From an uncultured Bacilli bacterium (lineage in GTDB: Bacteria > Bacillota_I > Bacilli_A > RF39 > UBA660), in assembly GCA_947624125.1 (NCBI GenBank), contig CANQIY010000058.1:1-6447 (forward strand): a stretch of 6,447 nucleotides of DNA, in the 5' to 3' direction. Shown in pieces: positions 1 to 5,676 of this stretch. Within the stretch, counting starts at the first letter, position 1. Every line of letters starts with the position of its first letter. The position numbers were made by a program, and so were the translations under genes. The notes beneath the pieces were generated by a model. That model did no database searches. It saw only the letters and a list, made by a program, of their open reading frames with translations, and was not told the origin of the DNA.

Positions 1-621
1 TAATCCTATCTTAGCATTTATTTCGTGAGGAAGCAATGTTTCACTCCATTTTTCGGTATGTCTTATATAATAATATTTGATTCCCGGTCTACTACCAGCA
101 GTTGTTGTATATGGTATTGCTTGTTGTCCTTTATAAGTTTCGCCTTCTACAGCTTTTTCATCCCACTCTGCTTCTTTTTGACCACTTTCTATTTTATATA
201 CTTCAACTCCCGTTTGCCCTGCACCAGTAATTTCAGCACGATTATTCATAGTACCAAATAACCATTTATTATTGTCTATTTTATCTTCCCATCCTTCTGG
301 GACTAATTCTGTATTTTTTAAAAATGTTGTATGATTTATATGGTCAAAAACTATCGATTCACTCCAATGTTTACTAGTCTCACCATCAGACCACCAGCTA
401 TCTGCTTCTTCTAAAGCTTCCTTTTTGATTACTTTTATTCTTCCACTTTCTTCTATTCCTATTATTCTATACATATATTTATCTTGATTTTTCAAACATT
501 CATCTTTGTCATTTGTTCCAAAACATATATAATTTTCGATATTATCACTTTGTTGTCCTTGATATCGATACATTCCTGTCCATTCTTCATTATTACTTGT
601 AGTAGTTGTATTTAATCCTTT
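1..621 (-). repeat. Tandem protein repeat, copy 2 (cut by window edge)
   Basis: Encodes residues 463-669, from KGLN to KIGL, matching residues 131-337 of copy 1. Nucleotide identity is also high in blocks, such as the stretches encoding YKIESGQKEA and KNQDKYMYRIIGIEE. Most protein differences are conservative (D/E, I/V, S/T, F/Y). Further copies may lie to the left. Confidence 0.9.
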
Positions 622-2007
622 TGAGGCAAACTCTATTAATCCTTTTGGCTCTCCTTCATATGTTACATCTTCTATAACAAATGGGTCTTCTTCTGTTCCG
701 CTTCCTTCTTTTAACATATTATTTGATTTTAGATAAAAGACTGGTCTAACAGATATTGAACTCGATAATGTCTTTAAGTCAGGAGAACCTGCGTTAATCA
801 CATCGTGCCCATAGAATTTCTGCCATAAACGATTCCAGCCATAACGCGACATAGTCCATTCATCTTGAGAAGGTGGGTTATTATCATTTTTAGATAAATG
901 CATCCATCCCGTATCACAAAGTCCACTATATTTTCCTTCTTCCAGTTGACAATTTGCTGTATTACTTACTGATAAATAATAATCACTTATATTCATTAAT
1001 CCGATTTTAGCATCTACTTCATGTGGAAGTAATGTTTCATTCCATTTTTCACTATGTGCTATATAATATGTTGTTATTCCAGAGGTACTTCCACTAGTTG
1101 GTGTATATGCTTTAGCTTTTACTCCCTTGTATTCTTCATTTTCATCTTTCGCTTTTTCATTCCATGATGCTTCTTTTTGACCACTTTCTATTTTATATAC
1201 TCCTACTCCGTTTTGCCTTGCACCATTTGTATTATTACTTAGCATACTACCAAATAGCCAATTATTATTGTCTATTTTATCTTCCCATCCTTTTGGAACT
1301 AAGTCTGTATTTTTTAAAAATGTTGTATTATTTATATGTTCAAAAATTAACGATTCACTCCATTGTTTACTTGTTACATCATCCATCCACCATTGTTCTG
1401 TTTCTTCTAAAGCTTCTTTTTTGATTACTTTTATTCTTCCATTTTCTTCTATTCCAATTATTCGATACATATATTTATCTTGATTTTTTAAACATTCATC
1501 TTGGTCATTTGTTCCAAAACATATATAGTTATCTACACCATCTTCTTGTTGTCCCTGAAAACGATACATCCCAGTCCAGTCTTCACTATTACTTGTTGTT
1601 TCTAAATTTAAACCTTTTGGTACTTTTCCTATGATTTCTAAACCTGCTCCTTTATCAAAATATAAATAACAATTTAAACTATCACTTGTATCTACTGTAG
1701 CTATACCTGTTTCATTATTATAATCTAATACTCCACTTACTATATTACCATCTATTCCTGTACAATTTGATTTTATATAATTATATTTATATCCTTTAGG
1801 AAATTCTTTACTTTCACTTTCTTCATAATTACCATCACTTTGTTCTACATAAATTGCAAATGAATTATTGGTATCTCTTATATCAAGTTTTACTTCATCT
1901 AATTTATTTTTCTCTTGTCTATTTATAGCAATAACCATAATAGTACCACTAAAAATTATTAATATTAAACATATAAAAATTAATCTTTTCTTTTTTATCT
2001 TCATCAT
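1..2007 (-). CDS. Large surface-type repeat protein, 3' end outside window
   Basis: Frame stays open for 669 codons from ATG 2007 to the left edge. Residues 3-8 are basic and 9-28 hydrophobic (LIFICLILIIF core), which looks like a signal anchor or uncleaved signal peptide; no lipobox or clear AxA site is visible. Residues 30-129 form an N-terminal region with C82 and C113. A unit of about 332 residues starts at 131 and repeats from 463 until the window ends. Each unit has WTGMYR, CFGTND, YRIIGIEE, RIKVIKKEALEE, TFLKN and WLFG; the first also has KIGLMNISDYY, EWTMSR, VRPVFYL and a GSGTEEDPF end. This order resembles DUF6273-like extracytoplasmic domains of uncultured Firmicutes (family recall, not searched). 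Cysteines occur in close pairs (163/172, 353/364, 495/504), as expected outside the cytoplasm. Two ATGs are adjacent; AAAAGGG at 2012-2018 is only 4 nt from the first and 7 nt from the second (2004), so 2004 may be the true start. Function unknown; binding or adhesion is a guess. Confidence 0.9.
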   Translation of the reverse strand, partial: MMKIKKKRLIFICLILIIFSGTIMVIAINRQEKNKLDEVKLDIRDTNNSFAIYVEQSDGNYEESESKEFPKGYKYNYIKSNCTGIDGNIVSGVLDYNNETGIATVDTSDSLNCYLYFDKGAGLEIIGKVPKGLNLETTSNSEDWTGMYRFQGQQEDGVDNYICFGTNDQDECLKNQDKYMYRIIGIEENGRIKVIKKEALEETEQWWMDDVTSKQWSESLIFEHINNTTFLKNTDLVPKGWEDKIDNNNWLFGSMLSNNTNGARQNGVGVYKIESGQKEASWNEKAKDENEEYKGVKAKAYTPTSGSTSGITTYYIAHSEKWNETLLPHEVDAKIGLMNISDYYLSVSNTANCQLEEGKYSGLCDTGWMHLSKNDNNPPSQDEWTMSRYGWNRLWQKFYGHDVINAGSPDLKTLSSSISVRPVFYLKSNNMLKEGSGTEEDPFVIEDVTYEGEPKGLIEFASKGLNTTTTSNNEEWTGMYRYQGQQSDNIENYICFGTNDKDECLKNQDKYMYRIIGIEESGRIKVIKKEALEEADSWWSDGETSKHWSESIVFDHINHTTFLKNTELVPEGWEDKIDNNKWLFGTMNNRAEITGAGQTGVEVYKIESGQKEAEWDEKAVEGETYKGQQAIPYTTTAGSRPGIKYYYIRHTEKWSETLLPHEINAKIGL
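997..1617 (-). repeat. Tandem protein repeat, copy 1 (N-terminal part of unit)
   Basis: Encodes residues 131-337 of the large surface-type protein. It matches copy 2 at an offset of 332 codons (996 nt), with only a one-residue insertion and a one-residue deletion near residues 258-290. By eye about four of five residues are identical over the first 125. The unit continues to about residue 462, but the matching tail of copy 2 lies outside the window. Confidence 0.9.
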
Positions 2008-2028
2008 AAAACCCTTTTCTATTAATAA

Positions 2029-2069
2029 TATGGATTAACAAGAAAAAAATAATGTATTTAATCTCCATA
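2029..2069 (-). other. Hairpin in the leader of the surface-protein mRNA
   Basis: On the minus strand TATGGAGATTAA (2069-2058) can pair with TTAATCCATA (2038-2029), giving 10 base pairs with a 2-nt AG bulge and a loop of about 19 nt that includes a run of seven Ts. It lies between the predicted transcription start (near 2091) and the ribosome-binding site (2012-2018), without covering that site. It may be an mRNA-stabilising 5' structure or chance in AT-rich DNA. Confidence 0.3.
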
Positions 2070-2070
2070 A

Positions 2071-2143
2071 TATACGCATTACGTATTTTATAATTAAATT
2101 ATATACGTTACACGCATAAAAGTCAATATTCAGTTAACGTATA
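2071..2143. promoter_or_regulatory. Three candidate operator palindromes in the divergent intergenic region
   Basis: Three 17-bp sites share the form TATACG-N5-CGTATA. Site 1 (2071-2087) is TATACG-CATTA-CGTATT, 5 of 6 arm pairs. Site 2 (2102-2118) is TATACG-TTACA-CGCATA, 5 of 6. Site 3 (2127-2143) is TATTCA-GTTAA-CGTATA, 4 of 6. Centres are 31 and 25 bp apart. Site 1 lies just downstream of the predicted start of the surface-protein transcript, site 2 fills its promoter spacer, and site 3 abuts its -35. Site 3 also overlaps the best -10 candidate for the divergent regulator gene (TATAAA at 2140-2145; no good -35 seen), so it could serve autoregulation. The natural binder is the adjacent XRE protein; that link is inference. 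Confidence 0.5.
2098..2126 (-). promoter_or_regulatory. Sigma-A-type promoter of the surface-protein gene
   Basis: Read on the minus strand, TTGACT (2126-2121) and TATAAT (2103-2098) are separated by exactly 17 nt: five of six and six of six consensus bases at the ideal spacing. Transcription would start near 2091, giving a leader of about 84 nt before the ATG pair at 2007/2004. One of the palindromes described separately (2102-2118) fills the spacer, so a bound protein would be expected to block polymerase. Confidence 0.75.
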
Positions 2144-2169
2144 AAATATTATAAAAATGGTGATAAATT

Positions 2170-2436
2170 ATGTATATGATGAGATTAAAAGAAATACGTG
2201 AAGATAAAGATATTAGACAATGTGATGTAGCTAAATTTTTAAAAGTAACTCAAGCTCAGTATTGCCGTTATGAAAACGGACTTAATGCTATTCCGGTTGA
2301 TAAATTAGAAAAATTGGCTAACTATTATAAAACTAGTACTGATTATTTATTATATCGAACGGATGAGCGTAAACCTTATCCAAAATCAATAATTAATGAA
2401 AAAAGACAAAAAGAAAAAGAACATATTTATTCCTAA
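2170..2436 (+). CDS. XRE (Cro/CI)-family transcriptional regulator
   Basis: An 88-residue protein whose residues 4-62 form a classic HTH_3/XRE DNA-binding domain. Residues 16-26 (RQCDVAKFLKV) look like the first HTH helix and 27-38 (TQAQYCRYENGL) the recognition helix. LEKLANYYKTSTDYLL follows, a standard XRE motif that closes the five-helix bundle. The last 25 residues are charged, with no recognisable second domain, so it should act as a simple DNA-binding dimer. ATG 2170 fits a GGTG ribosome-binding site at 2159-2162; ATGs at 2176 and 2179 are too far in. It is the only plus-strand gene and diverges from the large surface-protein gene, whose promoter region carries three related palindromes, so repression of that gene and of itself is the likely role (inference). 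Small XRE proteins are also common in phages, but no other phage gene is present. Confidence 0.9.
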   Translation: MYMMRLKEIREDKDIRQCDVAKFLKVTQAQYCRYENGLNAIPVDKLEKLANYYKTSTDYLLYRTDERKPYPKSIINEKRQKEKEHIYS

Positions 2437-2451
2437 CTTATGTTCTTTTTT
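2414..2451. terminator. Bidirectional terminator between the regulator gene and mutL
   Basis: AAAAAGAACATA (2414-2425) and TATGTTCTTTTT (2439-2450) form a perfect 12-bp stem with a 13-nt loop. On the plus strand the right arm ends in a run of six Ts; on the minus strand the T-rich stretch continues as CTTTTTGTCTTTTTT. It can therefore end both convergent transcripts. The stop of the regulator gene (2434-2436) lies in the loop and the mutL stop (2450-2452) at the base of the stem. Confidence 0.85.
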
Positions 2452-4183
2452 AATTCATTGCTCTTTTAAACATTTTTTCTAAATCATAAATACTAAATTT
2501 AATAATCGTTGGTCTTCCATGGGGACAATTATATGGATTATCACACTTAACTAAATTGTTAAGTAACCCTTCTATTTCTAACATTGAAATATGTTCATTA
2601 GCTTTAATAGCCATCTTACAAGCAAGTGTAATAGCAATATTTTCTCTAAATTTAATAACGTCAAATTCGCCATGTAAATTAATTATTAAATCGATTATTT
2701 TTCTTATTGATTCTTCTTCATAACCAGTTTTAAGCCAAGTAGGATGACTTTTAACAATAATTGTATTAATTCCAAATTCTTCCCATTTAAAGCCAATATT
2801 TGTAAATTTATCTTGATTATTTAAAAATTCAATATATTCACTTTGGGATAATTCTATTTTAATAGGTATTAACATATCCGTAATATGAACATGTTCCTCT
2901 TTTAAATTATTTAAATAATTTTCATAATTAACTCTTTCTTGAGCAGCATGTTGGTCAAGTAAATATATTCCTTCTTCATTTTCACACACAATATAAGTTC
3001 CTAAACATAAACCAACCGGATATAAAACTAAACTTTTAAATTCTGCATTCTTAACCGGTTCATCAACACTGCCAAAATCAAAAGTTTTTTGCTCACCATT
3101 TATATCTTCATAATTATTTATATTAACAACATTATCACTTTCTGAAATAACTTCTTCATCATCACCTTTTTCTTTTGTTTTTATAGCATCAGGAATTAAT
3201 AAATTATGATATAAAGTTTCTTTTATTGTTTCATATAATAAATCATATAATAAATCCATTTTACTAATTTTAACATCTTGTTTTGTTGGATGAATATTTA
3301 CATCAACTAAAGTTGGGTCAACTTCGATATTAATAACTACAACAGGATATTTACCATCCGGTTTATAAGTATAATAAGCATCATTTATTGCCCGATTAAT
3401 ATCATTATTACGAACTACTCTTCCATTTATAAATGTTATCATATGACTTCTTGTTGTTCTTAATATCTCCGGTTTAGAAATATAACCACTTATTTCAAAA
3501 TCATCATTTAAAGCTTTTATTTCTAACATTTTACTTGACACTACAATACCATATATTTCATGAATTGTCTTAAGTAAATTATTACTTCCACTTGTTTTAA
3601 CTAAAACATTATCATTATTCGTTAAAGTAAAAGATATATTTGGTTTAGCTAAAGCTAATTTTTCAATAAAACTACAAATATTAGCTAATTCCGTTTGTTC
3701 ACTTTTTAAATATTTAAGACGAGCTGGCGTATTATAAAATAAATTGCTAACCACAATTCTTGTTCCTATTCGTCCATTACTTAAATCTTTACTTAATACT
3801 TCGCCCCCTTTTATATGAATTTTTGTCCCTACTTCTTTTTGACATGTCTCCATTACTACTTCAGCTACCGAAGCAATTGAAGGAAGGGCTTCACCCCTAA
3901 AGCCTAAAGTATTAATAAAATATAAATCATCATCTTTATATATTTTACTCGTCGCATGTCTTTGAAAAGCTAAAATGGCATCTTCACTATCCATCCCGAT
4001 GCCATCATCGATAACTTCGATTTCTTCTAATCCCCCTTTTTTTAAATTAACTTTAATATTACAAGCCTTTGCATCAATTGCATTTTCAACTAATTCTTTA
4101 ACAATCGATGCACATTTTTCTATAACTTCGCCCGCTGCAATTTTATTAGCTAAAAGCTCATTCATTACTTTTATAACACTCAT
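2450..4183 (-). CDS. mutL: DNA mismatch repair protein MutL (endonuclease type)
   Basis: MutL couples mismatch recognition by MutS to strand incision and excision. The protein has 577 residues, slightly shorter than Bacillus or E. coli MutL. The N-terminal GHKL ATPase motifs are intact: KELVENAIDA with catalytic E30 and N34, DDGIGM (59-64), HATSKI (76-81) and GFRGEAL (94-100). After a charged linker, the C-terminal dimerisation domain carries the metal-dependent nicking motif DQHA(X)2E(X)4E from D410, the ACK motif at C522 and CPHGRP (553-558), so it should nick DNA itself as in organisms without MutH. ATG 4183 is chosen because AGGTGG (4194-4189) lies 5 nt upstream; an in-frame GTG at 4192 lies inside that ribosome-binding site. 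It is third in an operon, 18 nt after yqeH, and ends at a shared terminator. mutS, often its neighbour, is not in the window. Confidence 0.97.
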   Translation of the reverse strand: MSVIKVMNELLANKIAAGEVIEKCASIVKELVENAIDAKACNIKVNLKKGGLEEIEVIDDGIGMDSEDAILAFQRHATSKIYKDDDLYFINTLGFRGEALPSIASVAEVVMETCQKEVGTKIHIKGGEVLSKDLSNGRIGTRIVVSNLFYNTPARLKYLKSEQTELANICSFIEKLALAKPNISFTLTNNDNVLVKTSGSNNLLKTIHEIYGIVVSSKMLEIKALNDDFEISGYISKPEILRTTRSHMITFINGRVVRNNDINRAINDAYYTYKPDGKYPVVVINIEVDPTLVDVNIHPTKQDVKISKMDLLYDLLYETIKETLYHNLLIPDAIKTKEKGDDEEVISESDNVVNINNYEDINGEQKTFDFGSVDEPVKNAEFKSLVLYPVGLCLGTYIVCENEEGIYLLDQHAAQERVNYENYLNNLKEEHVHITDMLIPIKIELSQSEYIEFLNNQDKFTNIGFKWEEFGINTIIVKSHPTWLKTGYEEESIRKIIDLIINLHGEFDVIKFRENIAITLACKMAIKANEHISMLEIEGLLNNLVKCDNPYNCPHGRPTIIKFSIYDLEKMFKRAMN

Positions 4184-4201
4184 TACTACCACCTATATAA
4201 A

Positions 4202-5071
4202 TTAAATAATTGCTTTCCTTACTAAAACATCTTCACTAAAAGAAAAATACCCTCCATGTTTTACAAAAATAAAACCACTTTTTAATAAAATCTCACTATT
4301 ATCCGGTATATTTTTCTGATATTTTAAATAAATATCTTCTCTTTTACTTAACACTTTACTTTTATCACTTATAAATAAAGTAATATTTCCATTTCCTTTT
4401 ATTTTTAGCCCATCAATATTTAAAACAAAATCTTCTTTTAACTGTTTTGTTACATTAATTATTTTATTATACTCTAAATAATTAACATTAAATCCCGGGC
4501 TATCATAAATAATTAAGTCATCTTTTTTAAGTTTAATAAAATCTAGTGTTGTATTTTCATATTTACTAGTAGTAAGTGATGTATTAAATAAACGATTTAT
4601 AATGGTACTTTTTCCTACTCCCGTGGGACCACAAAACAAAACTTTTCTAAAACTTTCAATAATATTTTTTAATCTTTCTAAATACCAATTATTTTTTGCA
4701 CTAATAAAGAAGACTTCTTCGATTTGATAATTATTTTTGATATTCTTTTCTATTTTCTCTAATTTTAAATTATTAGGTATTAATTCACATTTATTAATAA
4801 TTAAGATTTTTTTATTATTTATTTTCTTATATATATTTAATACTTCTTCCGTTAAATTTAAAAAATCAGTGACAAAAATAGTGAAAAAATTAAATTTATT
4901 AATTTTTTCGATTATTTTTTCATTAGTCATATTTGTAACTTTTTTCTCTTCATTATAGAAAATTGTTCTAAAACAACGTTCACAATATTTATTATCTAAC
5001 TTATTTGTATAACCTAGTGCTAATTTATCTTCATTTTGTAATTTAATTCCACAACCAATACATCTATTCAT
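4202..5071 (-). CDS. yqeH: YqeH-family circularly permuted GTPase, compact form
   Basis: YqeH is a GTPase needed for 30S ribosome-subunit assembly in Bacillus. This 289-residue version opens with the family zinc finger: CIGCG (C4, C7), then CERCF (C30, C33). The GTPase motifs come in permuted order: NKCE (93-96) as G4, SAK (124-126) as G5, GPTGVGKS (148-155) as G1, TTLD (174-177) around G2, and DSPG (190-193) as G3. The end (VLVRKAII) resembles the usual YqeH end, so the protein is not cut at its C terminus; about 75 residues fewer than the Bacillus protein (about 366, from memory) are missing inside the C-terminal region. G4 has Glu where Asp is usual. The start overlaps the end of yqeG by 8 nt with an AGAGG site before it, suggesting translational coupling; mutL follows 18 nt on. 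Confidence 0.92.
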   Translation of the reverse strand: MNRCIGCGIKLQNEDKLALGYTNKLDNKYCERCFRTIFYNEEKKVTNMTNEKIIEKINKFNFFTIFVTDFLNLTEEVLNIYKKINNKKILIINKCELIPNNLKLEKIEKNIKNNYQIEEVFFISAKNNWYLERLKNIIESFRKVLFCGPTGVGKSTIINRLFNTSLTTSKYENTTLDFIKLKKDDLIIYDSPGFNVNYLEYNKIINVTKQLKEDFVLNIDGLKIKGNGNITLFISDKSKVLSKREDIYLKYQKNIPDNSEILLKSGFIFVKHGGYFSFSEDVLVRKAII

Positions 5072-5582
5072 AATATTTTCCTCTTGTAAATATTTCTTTT
5101 TTTTCTAGTTTTTTAATTATATAATTATCAATTTTCTCAATAATTTTATCCGGAAAGTTTTCTGCTTCACTAATACTATTTACAAGTACTGTTGTAAAAT
5201 TCATGCGATTACCGCCAAAAATATCAGTAAACAAAGAATTGCCTACCATAGCTATTTCCGTATCTTGATACCCAAACATTCGCATTATTTTTTTAAATTT
5301 CTTTTTTAAAGGTTTACATGCCCGAAAAGATGAATCGATATTTAATTTTTCTTTAAAAGGCCGAATTCGGTTTTTATCACTATTCGATATAATAATTAAT
5401 TTAAATTCTTTACCTAATTTATACATAAACTCTTGTAATTTATTGGAAGGATAATCGACATCTAAACTGGCTAAAGTGTTATTTAAATCAAAAAGAATAC
5501 ATTTAATCCCTCTTTTTTTTAAAAGAGCATAATTAATTTTATAAATACTTTGCGCATACATATCGGGTACAAAACAATCCAT
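5064..5582 (-). CDS. yqeG: YqeG-family HAD-like protein with altered active-site motifs
   Basis: A 172-residue member of the YqeG family (HAD superfamily, subfamily IIIA), usual in length and, as in Bacillus, directly before yqeH. The opening (FVPDMYAQSIYKI), motif II (IIISNS, S66), motif III lysine (K90 in ACKPLKKKF) and GGNR (123-126) fit the family. Motif I reads DLNNT (32-36) where family members and HAD phosphatases have DxDxT, and motif IV reads GNSLFTD (114-120) where GDxxxTD is expected. The nucleophile D32 and D120 remain, but the general acid/base Asp and one metal-site Asp are both Asn. Hydrolysis may be weak or lost, leaving a binding or scaffold role with YqeH (inference). The physiological substrate of YqeG is not known to me. 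ATG 5582 follows a GAGGG ribosome-binding site; the gene ends in TAG inside yqeH. Confidence 0.92.
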   Translation of the reverse strand: MDCFVPDMYAQSIYKINYALLKKRGIKCILFDLNNTLASLDVDYPSNKLQEFMYKLGKEFKLIIISNSDKNRIRPFKEKLNIDSSFRACKPLKKKFKKIMRMFGYQDTEIAMVGNSLFTDIFGGNRMNFTTVLVNSISEAENFPDKIIEKIDNYIIKKLEKKEIFTRGKYYE

Positions 5583-5609
5583 ATAATCCCTCTTTCCAAT
5601 TCCCTTTTA

Positions 5610-5618
5610 ATTATATCA
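5610..5618 (-). promoter_or_regulatory. Extended -10 promoter of the yqeG-yqeH-mutL operon
   Basis: The minus strand reads TGATATAAT, an exact TGnTATAAT extended -10. It lies just after the T-tract of the polC terminator and about 28 nt before the yqeG start. At 17-nt spacing the -35 position (TATTAC) is poor, as is tolerated with an extended -10. The leader would be only about 20 nt, leaving no room for a riboswitch. Confidence 0.65.
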
Positions 5619-5625
5619 TAGAGCC

Positions 5626-5653
5626 AAAAAAAGTAATAGAAATAATCTATTAC
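5626..5653 (-). terminator. Rho-independent terminator after polC
   Basis: On the minus strand GTAATAGA and TCTATTAC (5653-5633) form an 8-bp stem with a 5-nt loop, followed directly by seven Ts (5632-5626). It starts 23 nt after the polC stop. The stem is short and AT-rich, so some readthrough into yqeG is possible. Confidence 0.75.
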
Positions 5654-5676
5654 ATTTATTTAATTTCTTTTAAATT

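Noticed and set aside
25..1483. Plus-strand ORFs at 25-261, 1164-1424 and 1268-1483
   Set aside because: They lie opposite the long open minus-strand gene, have low-complexity Leu/Phe/Ser/Tyr-rich translations typical of reverse-frame shadows, and the two right ones correspond to the duplicated region on the other strand.
1949..2068. Possible 39-codon leader ORF (starts MEIKYIIFFLLIH) upstream of the surface gene on the minus strand
   Set aside because: No ribosome-binding site precedes its ATG and it runs out of frame into the main gene. It most likely reflects AT-rich leader sequence.
2170..2436. Regulator gene as remnant of a prophage or integrative element
   Set aside because: No integrase, excisionase, attachment-site repeat or other phage gene is visible; the divergent surface gene and shared operators give a simpler reading.
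4184..4192. GTG start for mutL at 4192
   Set aside because: This codon lies inside the AGGTGG ribosome-binding site of the ATG at 4183, and MutL proteins normally begin just before the conserved helix, as from 4183.
3975..4205. Plus-strand ORF of 76 codons opposite the start of mutL
   Set aside because: It is antisense to the conserved ATPase motifs of mutL; the Ser/Ile/Thr-rich product looks like a mirror of the real gene.
4737..4958. Plus-strand ORF of 73 codons inside yqeH
   Set aside because: It is antisense to yqeH and Phe/Ile/Leu-rich from reversed Lys/Asn codons. It could mimic a membrane peptide but nothing supports it.
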